Shown: positions 1-9,843 of the stretch, piece after piece
How positions within the stretch are numbered: position 1 is the first letter of the stretch
Layout: each line of letters starts with the position of its first letter
DNA from: Erwinia psidii
GTDB taxonomy: Bacteria > Pseudomonadota > Gammaproteobacteria > Enterobacterales > Enterobacteriaceae
Length of the DNA: 64,000 bases
Assembly (NCBI RefSeq): GCF_003846135.1
Contig: NZ_RHHM01000005.1
Location: 211,009 to 275,008 of the forward strand
Direction: 5' to 3'
Translations under genes and position numbers: made by a program
Notes under the pieces: generated by a model
The model's input: only the letters and a program-made list of their open reading frames with translations
Told to the model about the DNA's origin: nothing
Databases searched by the model: none

Positions 1-434
1 AAGAGATTGAAGCACTGATTAGCGATTCGGTCAGTAGGGTGGATAGTGGCTCACGTCTGGTGGGTGAAGCAGGCAGCACAATGGATGAGATCATGCGGGC
101 GGTAAGTGAAGTGACGCAAATTATGAAACAAATAGCGTCAGCCTCTGATGAACAAAGCAAAGGGATCTCTCAGGTTGGCACCGCTATCACTGAAATGGAC
201 AGCGTCACCCAACAGAATGCGTCGCTGGTTGAGCAGGTTTCAGCGGCGGCGAGTTCACTGGAACGTCAGACAGAGGAGCTTACATTATCCGTGTCCAAAT
301 TCCGGCTCTCTCCGGCTTCAACAAAAGTAAGTGAGGCCACCACGGTTAAACTCGCTCAGTTACCAGCACAGTTGCCGGCGCGTCCAGTGGATGCCCAGAA
401 GCCGCCGGTCGATGACGAATGGGTTTCATTCTGA
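1..434 (+). CDS. Methyl-accepting chemotaxis protein, C-terminal part (5' end outside window)
   Basis: This is the last ~143 codons of a chemoreceptor; the reading frame is open from the first bases. The visible part is the end of the cytoplasmic four-helix signalling bundle, with the methylation-helix segment that in Tar/Tsr follows the hairpin tip ([13 protein letters not shown], then [11 protein letters not shown]). The chain ends in EWVSF, which fits the x-aromatic-x-x-aromatic pentapeptide that tethers CheR and CheB in major receptors such as Tar and Tsr (NWETF in E. coli). It therefore probably belongs to the self-sufficient, high-abundance receptor class. The ligand domain is not visible, so the stimulus cannot be inferred. 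Two hairpins follow the stop codon. Confidence 0.93.
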   Translation, partial: EIEALISDSVSRVDSGSRLVGEAGSTMDEIMRAVSEVTQIMKQIASASDEQSKGISQVGTAITEMDSVTQQNASLVEQVSAAASSLERQTEELTLSVSKFRLSPASTKVSEATTVKLAQLPAQLPARPVDAQKPPVDDEWVSF

Positions 435-452
435 GGAAACGGTTACCACTTC

Positions 453-484
453 GCCAGCCGTTTCTTCCACCGTGCTGGCTTTTC
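453..484 (+). terminator. Probable rho-independent terminator of the chemoreceptor gene
   Basis: A GCCAGC/GCTGGC stem with a 15-nt loop is followed directly by a T-rich run (TTTTCTTCT), 18 bases after the receptor stop codon. Confidence 0.6.
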
Positions 485-488
485 TTCT

Positions 489-513
489 ACAGGGCCGTTC
501 ACCACGGCCCTGT
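489..513 (+). terminator. Second hairpin downstream of the chemoreceptor gene
   Basis: A perfect 9-bp stem ACAGGGCCG/CGGCCCTGT with a 7-nt loop starts 5 bases after the first terminator. It has no clear T-run on its 3' side, so it may be a back-up terminator or an RNA-protecting hairpin. Confidence 0.4.
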
Positions 514-654
514 TGCTGTCATTAATATGTGATCCTAATCGATATTAACTGCAGAATTCTGCCACCTTCGTTCGCGGCCAGGCAACCAGAATAAGGTTGT
601 AATAAATGCTTACTTTGTAGACTGGACTCTGACCCTCCTGAACAGGAAGTGAGT

Positions 655-1689
655 ATGAGTCAGGCTATTGTATCAGGTATTTTCTGGCATCTTGTCGGTG
701 CTGCCAGCGCCGCCTGTTTTTATGCTCCGTTTAAAAAAGTCCGCCACTGGTCATGGGAAACCATGTGGTCAGTGGGCGGTATCATGTCATGGATTATATT
801 GCCCTGGTCGGTCAGTGCCATCCTGTTGCCTGACCTCTGGGGTTTTTACAGCACATTTTCCCTGTCACAACTCATGCCGATATTTCTTTTTGGCGCCATG
901 TGGGGGATCGGTAACATCAACTACGGTCTGACCATGCGCTATCTTGGCATGTCCATGGGTATTGGCATTGCGATAGGTATCACTCTGGTAGTTGGTACGC
1001 TGATGACGCCGCTACTTCAGGGACGCTTTGCCGAACTGTTCAGTTCCGAAGGAGGAAGACTCACGCTGGTGGGGGTACTGGTCGCCGTGGCCGGCGTCGC
1101 CATTGTTTCATGGGCAGGGGTACTGAAAGAAAGGGCAATGGGGATCGCCGTTGAAGAATTTAATCTGAAGAAAGGACTGCTGCTGGCGATAATGTGTGGT
1201 GTGTTCTCCGCAGGGATGTCCTTTGCCATGAATGCCGCCAAACCACTGCATCAGGCCGCCACGGCACTGGGGATTGATCCACTGTATACCGCGTTGCCCA
1301 GTTATGTCGTGATTATGGGGGGCGGGGCAGTAGTCAACCTTGGCTTCTGTTTGATTCGTCTGGCCACCAGGAGCAATCTTTCATTAAAAGCCGATTTTTC
1401 CGTAATGAAATCATTACTGGTGTGTAATGTGCTGCTGTCACTGCTGGGTGGCACCATGTGGTACTTGCAGTTCTTTTTCTATGCCTGGGGTCATGCCCGG
1501 ATCCCGGTGCAGTATGACTTTATCAGCTGGATGCTACACATGAGTTTCTATGTGCTGTGCGGTGGTCTCGTTGGGCTGGCTCTCAAAGAGTGGAAGAATG
1601 CCGGTCACCGCCCGGTCAGTTTGCTCTGCTGTGGCTGTCTGCTGATTATTTTTGCCGCCAATATCGTTGGCATGGGAATGATGTTCTGA
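655..1689 (+). CDS. rhaT: L-rhamnose/proton symporter RhaT
   Basis: RhaT imports L-rhamnose across the inner membrane with protons. The 344-residue product has the length of E. coli RhaT and closely matches it from the first residues ([15 protein letters not shown]) through [20 protein letters not shown] to the C-terminus. It is strongly hydrophobic, consistent with the ten membrane segments known for this family. The ATG at 655 is preferred to the in-frame GTG at 649 because AGGAAG at 644-649 sits five bases before it and it gives the family N-terminus. The gene converges on rhaR with only 24 bp between stop codons. Expression is probably under RhaS and CRP as in E. coli; a weak TGTGA half-site lies at 528-532. 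Confidence 0.97.
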   Translation: MSQAIVSGIFWHLVGAASAACFYAPFKKVRHWSWETMWSVGGIMSWIILPWSVSAILLPDLWGFYSTFSLSQLMPIFLFGAMWGIGNINYGLTMRYLGMSMGIGIAIGITLVVGTLMTPLLQGRFAELFSSEGGRLTLVGVLVAVAGVAIVSWAGVLKERAMGIAVEEFNLKKGLLLAIMCGVFSAGMSFAMNAAKPLHQAATALGIDPLYTALPSYVVIMGGGAVVNLGFCLIRLATRSNLSLKADFSVMKSLLVCNVLLSLLGGTMWYLQFFFYAWGHARIPVQYDFISWMLHMSFYVLCGGLVGLALKEWKNAGHRPVSLLCCGCLLIIFAANIVGMGMMF

Positions 1690-1713
1690 CGCAAAAGCTG
1701 ATTCAGCGCTGTG

Positions 1714-2559
1714 TTATTTTACCCGACGCGCATGATGTTCAAACTGTTGGCGAAAAGCGCTTGGCGTCATTCCGGTTCCCCGCGTAAATACCACTGAGAA
1801 GTAGTTGCTGTCGTCGAAACCACAGCGTGCAGCGACTTCTCCGATCAGACACTCCGTGCTGCGCAGAAGAAATTTTGCCTTGCACAGCCTGATTTGCCGG
1901 ATATATTGCGCTGGCATCATACCGGTCTGCTGGCGGAACAGGTGCTTCAGGGTGCGCTCAGACAGATGATGCTGCTGGCAGAAGAGACTGAGATCAAAAT
2001 TATGGGCAATCTGACCCTGAATGGCTGACATCAGCAGGTCCAGCTGTTCTCCTTCAGGCAGTTGTCGCGCGCAATCCGGCTTATAACGGTGACGCTGCAA
2101 AATCAGCACCAGTTGCAGAAATAGCGTTTCCGTTAGCTGCCTGGAAAGTTGATCGCTTTTGTGGCACTCCTGTGATAATTGCAGGATCACCCCACGGACA
2201 AGGGACATTCCTCGCGTGGTCAGTCGCCATGCTTTCTCGTCCTGCGGCAGGAATTCCCTGAGGTCCAGGCCCAGCTGAAAACGTTCAGGACAATATATAA
2301 TGTTATCAAGTACCAAATCGTTGACTGATTCATAACTGTGGCAATCATCCGGGCCGACATAAAACAGGTCTCCACAGGTGATCAACCACGGATTGTCATT
2401 CATCACATGAAGACCATTGCCACGCCAGACAATCACCAGCTCGCTGAATTCATGAGTGTGAAGGGGGAAAGAGGGCTGCGGGCTGCGGTCAGCCACCACC
2501 ACTGGCATCAGTTCAGAAGGAAAATAGTCGGCTTTCGTCAAACAAAGAGGCACGTCCAA
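1714..2559 (-). CDS. rhaR: L-rhamnose operon activator RhaR (AraC family)
   Basis: RhaR is an AraC/XylS-type activator that binds L-rhamnose and turns on rhaSR in E. coli. The 281-residue protein has an N-terminal cupin-like sensing domain (about 20-150; ELVIVWRGNGLHV is nearly identical to E. coli) and a C-terminal pair of helix-turn-helix motifs (about 180-275; CGFDDSNYFSVVF). It lies 8 bp downstream of rhaS and is surely co-transcribed with it. The first ~25 residues differ from the longer N-terminus annotated in E. coli. Function is inferred from homology and from the conserved rhaT-rhaR-rhaS-rhaB gene order. Confidence 0.95.
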   Translation of the reverse strand: MDVPLCLTKADYFPSELMPVVVADRSPQPSFPLHTHEFSELVIVWRGNGLHVMNDNPWLITCGDLFYVGPDDCHSYESVNDLVLDNIIYCPERFQLGLDLREFLPQDEKAWRLTTRGMSLVRGVILQLSQECHKSDQLSRQLTETLFLQLVLILQRHRYKPDCARQLPEGEQLDLLMSAIQGQIAHNFDLSLFCQQHHLSERTLKHLFRQQTGMMPAQYIRQIRLCKAKFLLRSTECLIGEVAARCGFDDSNYFSVVFTRGTGMTPSAFRQQFEHHARRVK

Positions 2560-2567
2560 TGTTCACC

Positions 2568-3392
2568 TCACAGAAAATTTTGCCTGATGGTACGTGGAGA
2601 CGTGCCAAACTCGCGCTTAAATAGCGTGGAAAAGTGATTGCTGTCACCAAATCCACAATGAAAGGCAATATCAGTGATGCGCATTTCGCTATGTCGCAGC
2701 AGATGCCTTGCCTGTAACAGTCGCAGGCGGTTCAGATAACGCTGAGGCGTGCTGCCAGTCTGCTGCTTTAACTGGCGATGCAGCGTGCGCAGGGAGAGTG
2801 AAAATTGATCGGCCAACGCCTCCCAGTCGACTTCCTCACTGTAATGCGCGGCCAGCCAGTCCAGCAGACAGTGCATTCTGTCATGCTGATTATCAGCCTG
2901 GAGTTCACTCATCCCATTACGTAGCAGCAGTAACAGTTGCATAAAATGCATTTCCTGCCCGGCCTGACTTTCCAGGGTGCATGGCTGTACATCTTTCTTC
3001 ATCACGTCAATAAGCTGCCGCACCTGTTCCAGTACCGCGTTATTAATCCGCCAGTGGTAAGGGTAATTCCCTTCGCTCTCCTGTGGAAGCAGGCGCTGGA
3101 AGCCGGTGATAAATCGAAACGCATCAGGCTCACGATACAGGACGTTAGTCAGAACCAGCCGGTCAGTTTTTTCATACAAATGGCGATCGTGGCTGCGTAC
3201 AAAACAAACACAGCCGCCAGACAGCGGTTTTGGCTCCCCGTTAAAGATATGGATCCCGGCCCCCTGTTCAACGATCACGATCTCATGAAAATCGTCATGG
3301 TAATGCTCAGGAAAGGCATTCTGTGGCACCCGGGGTTCAATGGCTACCGGGCCGCCGCCGGGGAAAAAATCCACGCTGTGTAGCACTGTCAT
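2568..3392 (-). CDS. rhaS: L-rhamnose operon activator RhaS (AraC family)
   Basis: RhaS activates rhaBAD and rhaT when L-rhamnose is bound. The product is 274 residues (278 in E. coli). It keeps the N-terminal sensing domain (starts [11 protein letters not shown], with [18 protein letters not shown]) and the C-terminal AraC-type DNA-binding domain ([33 protein letters not shown]). It is divergent from rhaB across a 297-bp region containing a CRP box and RhaS-like half-sites. The start is the ATG matching the E. coli N-terminus exactly. Confidence 0.96.
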   Translation of the reverse strand: MTVLHSVDFFPGGGPVAIEPRVPQNAFPEHYHDDFHEIVIVEQGAGIHIFNGEPKPLSGGCVCFVRSHDRHLYEKTDRLVLTNVLYREPDAFRFITGFQRLLPQESEGNYPYHWRINNAVLEQVRQLIDVMKKDVQPCTLESQAGQEMHFMQLLLLLRNGMSELQADNQHDRMHCLLDWLAAHYSEEVDWEALADQFSLSLRTLHRQLKQQTGSTPQRYLNRLRLLQARHLLRHSEMRITDIAFHCGFGDSNHFSTLFKREFGTSPRTIRQNFL

Positions 3393-3563
3393 AATGTTCC
3401 TTCATTAACTATTTTTGGCAAAGTCTACAGACAGACGCCGCGCTTCACCTTGAGTTTTCGACAGGAAACAGCCTCCTTAAGACGAATTATTCAAGAACCC
3501 GTCCTGTGAAATTCATAATTGCGCGTCGCATCACATCAGGTTCTGGCGCGATTAAAAATAAAA

Positions 3564-3583
3564 AATGTGAGCTTTTTCACGTT
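3564..3583 (+). promoter_or_regulatory. CRP-binding site for rhaBADM
   Basis: TGTGA (3566-3570), six bases, TCACG (3577-3581) matches the CRP consensus TGTGA-N6-TCACA at nine of ten key positions. It lies ~88 bp upstream of the proposed -10 box and just upstream of the RhaS-like site, as in E. coli rhaBAD. Confidence 0.8.
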
Positions 3584-3628
3584 CACCTTTGTCGCGTTGC
3601 CAGCTCCCCAGACTGGCTGGCAGTGAAG
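3584..3628 (+). promoter_or_regulatory. Probable RhaS operator of rhaBADM
   Basis: The stretch 3584-3601 (CACCTTTGTCGCGTTGCC) resembles the distal RhaS half-site of E. coli rhaBAD (ends GGTTGCC), and a second, weaker match containing GGCAGTGA lies about 27-30 bp downstream, abutting the -35 region. Two direct half-sites next to a CRP box are the known layout; the exact borders are inferred. Confidence 0.55.
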
Positions 3629-3653
3629 GAAAGGTACTAAATAGCCGGGCTTT

Positions 3654-3659
3654 TACACT
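3654..3659 (+). promoter_or_regulatory. -10 box of the rhaBADM promoter
   Basis: TACACT occupies the position of TAGACT in the E. coli rhaBAD promoter, in the similar context CTTTTACACTG. No good -35 box is present, as expected for an activator-dependent promoter. Confidence 0.5.
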
Positions 3660-3689
3660 GATGTTATTAAATTGACAGGAAGCCAAACC

Positions 3690-5162
3690 ATGAGCATGCG
3701 AAATTGTGTTGCCATTGATCTGGGCGCATCCAGCGGTCGCGTAATGCTGGCAAGCTATAACGCACACGATGGGAGTCTTGCGTTACAGGAGGTGGCCCGG
3801 ACGAAAAATCGTCTTGTCTACGTTGACGACCAACAATGCTGGGATGTCGATGCACTCGAGGCCTTTATCGTTTCCTCGCTAAATGCCCTCGAACCGCAGG
3901 GTATCATGATTGATAGCATCGGCATTGATACCTGGGGCGTGGATTTTGTCCTGTTAAATAAAGAGGGTGAACGTATCGGCTTGCCCGTGGCCTATCGTGA
4001 CGATCGCACGCATGGCTTGCAGGCCCGCGCCATAAGAGAACTGGGACGCGACAATATATACCGGCGCACCGGCATTCAGTTTTTGCCGTTTAACACGCTC
4101 TATCAGCTACGCGCACTGTCTGCAAGCCGCCCAGACTGGTTATACGATGTCCGCCATGCGCTGCTGATCCCTGATTATTTTCACTATCGGCTGACGGGCC
4201 AGGTTAACTGGGAATACACCAACGCCACCACAACTCAGCTTCTTAATATCACCACAGGGGAATGGGACAAGGTGCTGCTGGAGTGGACGGGAGTCAATCC
4301 TGACTGGTTTGGCCGACTTTCACAACCTGGAAGCAAAGTAGGCTGCTGGCAGAGTGGATCAGGCAAAAAAGTTCCGGTGGTTGCGGTAGCGACACACGAC
4401 ACCGCCAGTGCGGTGCTGGCGGCGCCATTGACTGACGATGATTCGGCCTGGCTCAGTTCCGGCACCTGGTCGCTGATGGGCTTTGAAAGTTTCGAGCCAT
4501 ACAACGACAAGGCGGCACTGGCTGCCAATATTACCAATGAGGGGGGGGCGGAAGGGCGTTTCCGTGTGTTGAAAAACATCATGGGACTGTGGCTGTTGCA
4601 ACGCGTTTGTAGCGAACTCTCAATTGATAACCTGGACCACCTGGTCAATGAGGCCAGAAATCAAACCGCCTGCCGCGCGTTAATTAATCCAAATGACGAG
4701 CGTTTTATCAATCCGGTCAGCATGGTTTGTGAAATTCAGAATGCCTGTGTGGCACAGGGAATGCCACAGCCAACCACACCCGCTGCGTTAGCCCGGTGCA
4801 TTTTTGACAGTCTGGCGCTGTTCTATCGCCAGGTACTGAAAGAGCTGGAGCAGGTTCGCGGTGCCCCTTTTAACCGGTTACATATTGTCGGGGGCGGTTG
4901 CCAGAATTCGTTGCTAAATCAACTCTGTGCTGATGCCTGCGGTATTCCGGTGGTGGCCGGACCGGTAGAGGCTTCGACGCTGGGTAATATTGGTTGCCAG
5001 CTTATTGCCAGTGGCGACATACGCGACGTCACACACCTTCGCCAGCTGATTAAACAAAATTTCCCCTTACAAACTTATAACCCACACGTCAGTGATGTAT
5101 ACCGGCACAACTGGCCACTTTTCCAGTCACTGACAAATACGGCTAAGGAGCTATGCATATGA
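3690..5162 (+). CDS. rhaB: L-rhamnulokinase RhaB
   Basis: RhaB phosphorylates L-rhamnulose to L-rhamnulose-1-phosphate with ATP, the second cytoplasmic step of rhamnose use. The 490-residue product has the FGGY-kinase form: an N-terminal ATP-binding motif [11 protein letters not shown] (about 9-19), [11 protein letters not shown], the HDTASAV segment and the C-terminal [12 protein letters not shown] motif. E. coli RhaB has 489 residues. The ATG at 3690 is chosen because AGGAAG (3677-3682) is seven bases upstream; ATG 3696 is possible. It is the first gene of rhaBADM and its stop overlaps the rhaA start (ATGA). Confidence 0.97.
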   Translation: MSMRNCVAIDLGASSGRVMLASYNAHDGSLALQEVARTKNRLVYVDDQQCWDVDALEAFIVSSLNALEPQGIMIDSIGIDTWGVDFVLLNKEGERIGLPVAYRDDRTHGLQARAIRELGRDNIYRRTGIQFLPFNTLYQLRALSASRPDWLYDVRHALLIPDYFHYRLTGQVNWEYTNATTTQLLNITTGEWDKVLLEWTGVNPDWFGRLSQPGSKVGCWQSGSGKKVPVVAVATHDTASAVLAAPLTDDDSAWLSSGTWSLMGFESFEPYNDKAALAANITNEGGAEGRFRVLKNIMGLWLLQRVCSELSIDNLDHLVNEARNQTACRALINPNDERFINPVSMVCEIQNACVAQGMPQPTTPAALARCIFDSLALFYRQVLKELEQVRGAPFNRLHIVGGGCQNSLLNQLCADACGIPVVAGPVEASTLGNIGCQLIASGDIRDVTHLRQLIKQNFPLQTYNPHVSDVYRHNWPLFQSLTNTAKELCI

Positions 5163-6415
5163 CCCAGGCAATCGACCAGGCGTTCGGGTTGGCAAAACAG
5201 CGTTTTGCCGCTATCGGTATTGATGTTGATGCCGCAATGGCGCTGCTGGATAAGATGCCCATTTCCATACATTGCTGGCAGGGTGATGACGTGCGCGGCT
5301 TTGAAAATCCTCAGGGTGGACTGACTGGCGGCATTCAGGCAACGGGAAATTATCCCGGAAAAGCGCGTAATGCCACAGAGCTGCGCGCCGATCTGGACAA
5401 GGCCCTGTCACTCATTCCCGGCGCAAAAAGGCTGAATTTGCATGCGATTTATCTGGAAAGCGATACGCCAGTTGAACGCAGCGATATCAGGCCGGAACAT
5501 TTTGATCGGTGGGTGGAATGGGCCAAAGCCAACCAACTTGGACTTGATTTCAACCCCTCGTGCTTTTCACATCCAATGAGTGAGAGTGGTTTTACGCTTT
5601 CAAGTGCCAATAAGGAAGTCCGTCAGTTCTGGATTGAGCACTGCAAGGCCAGTCGTCGTATTTCTGCTTACTTTGGCGAGCAGCTGGGGACACCGTCAGT
5701 GATGAATATCTGGGTCCCGGATGGGATGAAGGATCTCACCGTTGACCGCTTTGCTCCCAGAGAGCGTCTGATGAATTCACTTGATGAGGTTATCAGTGAA
5801 AAACTGAATCCGGCTCATCATATTGACGCGGTAGAAAGCAAGCTTTTCGGTATTGGCGCGGAAAGTTACACCGTCGGGTCAAATGAATTTTGCCTTGGTT
5901 ACGCTGCCAGCCGCCAGACCGCATTAACCCTGGATGCAGGACATTTTCATCCAACCGAAGTCATTTCTGACAAGATCTCCACCGCCATGCTTTATGTCCC
6001 GCGTCTGTTGCTGCACGTCAGTCGCCCGGTACGCTGGGACAGCGATCATGTGGTGTTGCTGGATGATGAAACGCAGGCCATTGCCAACGAGATAGTCCGT
6101 CAGAAGTTGTTTGACAAAGTGCATATCGGTCTGGACTTTTTCGATGCCTCAATTAACCGCATCGCTGCCTGGGTGATTGGTACGCGTAATGCCAGAAAAG
6201 CGCTGTTGCGGGCGTTGCTTGAACCCGTTGACCGGTTGAAAAAACTGGAGCTGGAAGGGGACTACACCTCACGTCTCGCGCTGTTGGAAGAGCAAAAATG
6301 TCTGCCCTGGCAGGCGGTGTGGGAGACCTACTGTCTGCGTCACGACGTTCCTGCCGATGCCAGCTGGCTCAGTGAGGTACGCCATTATGAACAACAAATT
6401 CTCAGTAAACGCTAA
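5159..6415 (+). CDS. rhaA: L-rhamnose isomerase RhaA
   Basis: RhaA is a metal-dependent cytoplasmic enzyme that converts L-rhamnose to L-rhamnulose. The 418-residue product matches E. coli RhaA (419) throughout, including [31 protein letters not shown], the metal-ligand region [16 protein letters not shown] and [16 protein letters not shown]. The start at 5159 overlaps the rhaB stop codon as ATGA; AAGGAG at 5145-5150 has the right distance to this ATG and is too close to the in-frame ATG at 5153. Confidence 0.98.
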   Translation: MTQAIDQAFGLAKQRFAAIGIDVDAAMALLDKMPISIHCWQGDDVRGFENPQGGLTGGIQATGNYPGKARNATELRADLDKALSLIPGAKRLNLHAIYLESDTPVERSDIRPEHFDRWVEWAKANQLGLDFNPSCFSHPMSESGFTLSSANKEVRQFWIEHCKASRRISAYFGEQLGTPSVMNIWVPDGMKDLTVDRFAPRERLMNSLDEVISEKLNPAHHIDAVESKLFGIGAESYTVGSNEFCLGYAASRQTALTLDAGHFHPTEVISDKISTAMLYVPRLLLHVSRPVRWDSDHVVLLDDETQAIANEIVRQKLFDKVHIGLDFFDASINRIAAWVIGTRNARKALLRALLEPVDRLKKLELEGDYTSRLALLEEQKCLPWQAVWETYCLRHDVPADASWLSEVRHYEQQILSKR

Positions 6416-6424
6416 GGGTGTATT

Positions 6425-7267
6425 ATGCAACACATTCTGACTTCATGGTTTGTCCAGGGAATGGTCAAAGCAACCAGTGATATGTGGCTTAAAGGATGGG
6501 ATGAACGCAATGGCGGTAACGTCAGTCTGCGTTTGCTGGATGAAGAGGTAAAACCTTTTACCCAGGATTTTTACCGCGCACCGCGCACCGTCGAGCTGAG
6601 TCAGCCTGCACCCTCGCTGGCTAACTGCTGGTTTTTGGTCACCGGTTCCGGCAAGTTTTTCCGTAACGTGGAGCTTGATCCTGCGGACTGTCTGGTGCTG
6701 CTGCGCGTCAGTGAAGATGGCAGGGCTTACCAAATATACTGGGGACTGGTCAACGGCGGACTACCTACCTCTGAACTGGCGTCACACTTTCAGTCACATG
6801 CGGTGCGAATGAAGGTAAGCAATGGTGCAGATCGGGTGATTATGCATTGCCATGCCACAAACTTTATGTCCCTGAGTTATATCGCTGAACTGGATTCTGC
6901 CCGTTTCACCCGTCTGCTGTGGGAAGGCAGCACGGAGTGCCTGGTGGTGTTCCCGGATGGTGTGGGGATCGTGCCGTGGATGGTACCGGGTACAGACGGT
7001 ATTGGTGACGCGACGGCAGAGAAAATGGCGTCACACAGCCTGGTCATGTGGCCATTTCATGGCATCTTTGGTGCCGGTCCAACACTGGATGAAACTTTCG
7101 GTCTTATTGACACTGCCGAAAAATCGTCAGAAGTGGTGGTAAAAGTGCTGTCGATGGGGGGAATGCGACAAAGCATTACTACAGAAGAACTGATTGCTTT
7201 GGGGAAACGGTTCGGCGTCACCCCTTGGCAGGCGGCAATAGAGGCACGGCATCCTTATGTTGCGTAA
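6425..7267 (+). CDS. rhaD: Rhamnulose-1-phosphate aldolase RhaD
   Basis: RhaD splits L-rhamnulose-1-phosphate into dihydroxyacetone phosphate and L-lactaldehyde. The product has 280 residues (274 in E. coli) and belongs to the zinc-dependent class II aldolase/adducin family. The glycine-rich [13 protein letters not shown] motif (about 25-37) binds substrate phosphate, the catalytic glutamate region is [11 protein letters not shown], and the zinc ligands include the HCHATN motif. It lies 9 bp after rhaA and overlaps rhaM by 11 bp, so the four genes form one transcript. Confidence 0.97.
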   Translation: MQHILTSWFVQGMVKATSDMWLKGWDERNGGNVSLRLLDEEVKPFTQDFYRAPRTVELSQPAPSLANCWFLVTGSGKFFRNVELDPADCLVLLRVSEDGRAYQIYWGLVNGGLPTSELASHFQSHAVRMKVSNGADRVIMHCHATNFMSLSYIAELDSARFTRLLWEGSTECLVVFPDGVGIVPWMVPGTDGIGDATAEKMASHSLVMWPFHGIFGAGPTLDETFGLIDTAEKSSEVVVKVLSMGGMRQSITTEELIALGKRFGVTPWQAAIEARHPYVA

Positions 7268-7571
7268 GGCGTTCGTCATGCAAATCCATCCTGACAAACA
7301 TCAGGAGTATCAGCAACGGCATGACCCTATCTGGCCGGAACTGGCCCGGACACTGAAAGAACATGGGGCGCATCATTACAGTATTTTTCTTGACGCACCC
7401 CGTAATCTGCTGTTTGCCGTTGTGGATATTGAATCAGAAGCACGCTGGAATGCTGTTGCGCAAACGGAGGTGTGCCAGCGATGGTGGCGTTCGATGTGTG
7501 AACTTATGCCGTCAAACGCTGACTGCAGCCCGGTCAGCGCTGAACTTTCCTGTATGTTTTATCTGGCATAA
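7257..7571 (+). CDS. rhaM: L-rhamnose mutarotase RhaM
   Basis: RhaM interconverts the alpha and beta anomers of L-rhamnose, supplying the form used by the isomerase. The 104-residue protein has the family length and key segments: LRKAFVMQ at the start, [19 protein letters not shown] and the tryptophan-rich VCQRWWRSM. It overlaps the end of rhaD by 11 bp and is the last gene of the operon. Confidence 0.96.
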   Translation: MLRKAFVMQIHPDKHQEYQQRHDPIWPELARTLKEHGAHHYSIFLDAPRNLLFAVVDIESEARWNAVAQTEVCQRWWRSMCELMPSNADCSPVSAELSCMFYLA

Positions 7572-7599
7572 AAAAGCGGTCTGCTCCAGGGCAGGCCGC
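7570..7599 (-). terminator. Rho-independent terminator of sotB
   Basis: Read on the minus strand, a 9-bp stem (GCGGCCTGC/GCAGACCGC, one G-T-type mismatch) with a 6-nt loop is followed by six T residues, right after the sotB stop codon. On the plus strand there is no T-run, so rhaM transcripts may end here only inefficiently. Confidence 0.75.
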
Positions 7600-7601
7600 G
7601 G

Positions 7602-8786
7602 TCAGCCGTTGATGCGTAACTGAGGATAGCGACGCATACTCCATGCGCACCATGCCAGAGAAATCAGTCCGATCGCGCCACCAACGTAGCCAATACTGGC
7701 CATATTCAGAGACAAACTGACCTGATTACCCAGTAACGCTCCGCCACCAATCCCAATATTGTAGATGCCCGAGAGTAGCGACATCGCCACATCGGTGGCA
7801 TCAGGAGCCAGTGCCAGAACCCGCACCTGAACCGCAAGGCCGATGATCATCATCGACATTCCCCAGAAAATGCATAGTGTCGAAATTGCCATGCTGTGCG
7901 TGGCCGCAATAAACAAGCCCAGCATACACAGTGAAACGATGGCAATGGCCCCGAGTAAGAACACAGCCGGATACTTATTTCCCAGAGCGCTGAACAGGAT
8001 GCTTCCCACGATGCCAGCCGCACCAAAGATCAGCAGTAAAAAGGTGGTGAAATTCCCACCCATACCCGCCACGATCTGAATAAACGGCTCAATGTAACTG
8101 TAAGCGGTGTAATGAGCGGTGACCACTACCGCAATCAAAAGGTAAAGTGCGGCCAGAGCAGGGCGCCTGAATAGCATCGGTACACTTTTTAGTGAGCCGC
8201 TGTGTTCACTGGGTAATTTAGGCAACAGCTTAAGCAGGCAAATCATGGTGGCGAGGGCGACAACACCGATCACCCCGAAGGTGACGCGCCATCCGAGGAA
8301 CTGACCGATAACCCGGCCAATAGGTAAACCCAGTACCATTGCCAGGGCCGTGCCGGTCGCCAACATACTGAGCGCCTGCGTTTTTTTGCCGGCGGGCGCC
8401 ACTCTTATCGCCAGCGACGCTGTAATTGACCAGAAAATCGCATGCGAGAGCGCAATACCAATTCTGGATACCACCAGAACACTGAAGCTCCAGGCCAGCG
8501 TGGACAATACATGGCTGAAAATAAAGAGCAGAAAAATGGCCATCAACAGGAAACGCCGTTCAACGTTGCGGGTAAGCAACATCATGGGTAGAGACAGCAG
8601 CGCCACCACCCAGGCATAGATTGTCAACATCAGACCTACCTGCGCGGTCGGCATGAAAAAGCTGACCGCAATGTCAGACAGCAGGCCAACTGGTGCAAAC
8701 TCGGTGGTATTAAAGATAAACGCGGCAATGGCTAACATGATGACACGTAACCATGCAACTTTGCGTGAAACGTTAGTTGATTGCAT
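7602..8786 (-). CDS. sotB: Sugar efflux transporter SotB (MFS)
   Basis: SotB is a 12-helix major facilitator that exports sugars such as L-arabinose, along with IPTG, in E. coli. The 394-residue product matches the E. coli protein closely: [10 protein letters not shown] at the start, [20 protein letters not shown] in helix 1, [15 protein letters not shown] replaced by [26 protein letters not shown] in the central loop and [19 protein letters not shown] near the C-terminus. It sits between the rhamnose operon and a divergent Rrf2-type regulator. A perfect 8-bp inverted repeat lies 30-48 bp upstream of the start and may be its operator. A role in releasing excess pentose is inferred. Confidence 0.93.
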   Translation of the reverse strand: MQSTNVSRKVAWLRVIMLAIAAFIFNTTEFAPVGLLSDIAVSFFMPTAQVGLMLTIYAWVVALLSLPMMLLTRNVERRFLLMAIFLLFIFSHVLSTLAWSFSVLVVSRIGIALSHAIFWSITASLAIRVAPAGKKTQALSMLATGTALAMVLGLPIGRVIGQFLGWRVTFGVIGVVALATMICLLKLLPKLPSEHSGSLKSVPMLFRRPALAALYLLIAVVVTAHYTAYSYIEPFIQIVAGMGGNFTTFLLLIFGAAGIVGSILFSALGNKYPAVFLLGAIAIVSLCMLGLFIAATHSMAISTLCIFWGMSMMIIGLAVQVRVLALAPDATDVAMSLLSGIYNIGIGGGALLGNQVSLSLNMASIGYVGGAIGLISLAWCAWSMRRYPQLRING

Positions 8787-9145
8787 TGGGATTTACGACT
8801 TATTGGGCTGGGTTAATTTCGTTCCAAACGAAATCAGAATGAAGATTACATATTGTGTGTGATCTGCTTTGCAGATGACATATAAAAATTATCTTTTTTG
8901 TAAATCAACCGATGCTGGACAGCATGCCTCGACGTAGAGCGGGCCGTTTGCTTAAAACATTTAGCGCATAATTCCCGGCTTTTCATGGTGATACATTTAA
9001 GAGCGGTAATCGCTTATTGGCTATCTTCTAAATAACCACGTTATTTGTTATATTAATTTAAAATTCACATACAACTAACTGATTTAAATACATTTTGAAA
9101 TGGCAGCAACCACAGTAAATCACAGCCGAACGCAAGGGCATAAAG
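8787..9145. promoter_or_regulatory. Divergent intergenic region sotB / Rrf2-type gene
   Basis: The gap is 359 bp and AT-rich. It holds the inverted repeat at 8816-8834 near sotB and several AT-rich stretches that could be promoters of either gene (for example TTGTTATATTAAT around 9046). I see no coding sequence here. Confidence 0.5.
8816..8834. promoter_or_regulatory. Perfect inverted repeat upstream of sotB
   Basis: ATTTCGTT-CCA-AACGAAAT is a perfect 8-bp dyad with a 3-bp centre, 30 bp upstream of the sotB start codon. Its position and symmetry suit the operator of a dimeric repressor; the neighbouring Rrf2-type protein is an obvious but unproven candidate. Confidence 0.5.
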
Positions 9146-9598
9146 ATGCTTGATATCCGTTTTCCTACGGCAGTACAAATGGTACTCTGCATAGCCCAGG
9201 CGGAGCGGGAAGGTAAACGCAGCACCAGCAAAATTCTGGCTGCCAGCCTTGAGGCTAATCCCAGTTTTGTCCGTAAAATGATGGTACCGCTCAGCCGTGA
9301 CGGCATCATCGTATCGACGCTTGGCCGGACCGGTACTATCAGACTGGGGCGGTCGGCAGATCAGATTACCCTTTGTGACATATATATGTCAGTGCTGGAA
9401 GACAAGCCTCTGTTGGCGGGGCGGCCAGAGGTATCACCACGCTGTCTGGTGAGTGCTAACAGTTGCTGGTTTTTTAAAGAACTGGCGCAAGAGGCAGAGC
9501 AGGCCACCATGGATGTTCTGTCGGGACGCACGGTGGCGGACGCCCTGAAAGAGATCGGTGAACGTGACCAACGCCACACTCTTAATGTTCGTAGCTGA
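9146..9598 (+). CDS. Rrf2-family transcriptional regulator
   Basis: The 150-residue protein has the Rrf2 architecture: an N-terminal winged helix (about 1-80, with the recognition segment ANPSFVRKMMVPLSRDGIIVS) and a short dimerisation helix behind it. Rrf2 proteins sense redox state, nitric oxide or iron-sulfur status. Cysteines occur at 15, 77, 100 and 107; the triad that binds an iron-sulfur cluster in IscR/NsrR is incomplete, so this looks like the cluster-free YwnA/CymR-like branch, perhaps with a thiol switch. It is divergent from sotB. The regulated gene is not known. Confidence 0.85.
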   Translation: MLDIRFPTAVQMVLCIAQAEREGKRSTSKILAASLEANPSFVRKMMVPLSRDGIIVSTLGRTGTIRLGRSADQITLCDIYMSVLEDKPLLAGRPEVSPRCLVSANSCWFFKELAQEAEQATMDVLSGRTVADALKEIGERDQRHTLNVRS

Positions 9599-9611
9599 GG
9601 CAACCTCAGCT
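9593..9611 (+). terminator. Hairpin overlapping the end of the Rrf2-type gene
   Basis: AGCTGAGG-CAA-CCTCAGCT is a perfect 8-bp stem that includes the stop codon. No T-run follows, so termination here is only a possibility. Confidence 0.3.
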
Positions 9612-9843
9612 GATGATCTTAACTAAAACCCATTCAGTCTCAGCTTCCACTCCCGCTGAGGAGATCGTTTCCTTCATTAAATAGCTATATGGACACTAAC
9701 CCGATGCAAGTAGGGACAGCTATTCAAAAAACAGTGGGGTAGGGAAGCAGCGCGCCATTCTGCCAGATCCTGTTCTAAAGCGGTGCGGCTCTGTATAATC
9801 TGCAAATTACAATGCCTTCTTCACTTCTCTGACAGGAAACGTC

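Larger units (their letters stand above)
3393..3689. promoter_or_regulatory. rhaS-rhaB divergent control region
   Basis: This 297-bp gap carries the signals for both rhaSR (leftward) and rhaBADM (rightward). Recognisable are a near-perfect CRP box, a RhaS-like operator, a TACACT -10 box and the rhaB ribosome-binding site, in the same order as in the E. coli rhaBAD promoter. The half nearer rhaS (about 3393-3540) shows no signal I can name with confidence. Confidence 0.75.

Noticed and set aside
2937..3383. Plus-strand frame of 148 codons opposite rhaS
   Set aside because: It is a shadow of rhaS and contains no recognised domain.
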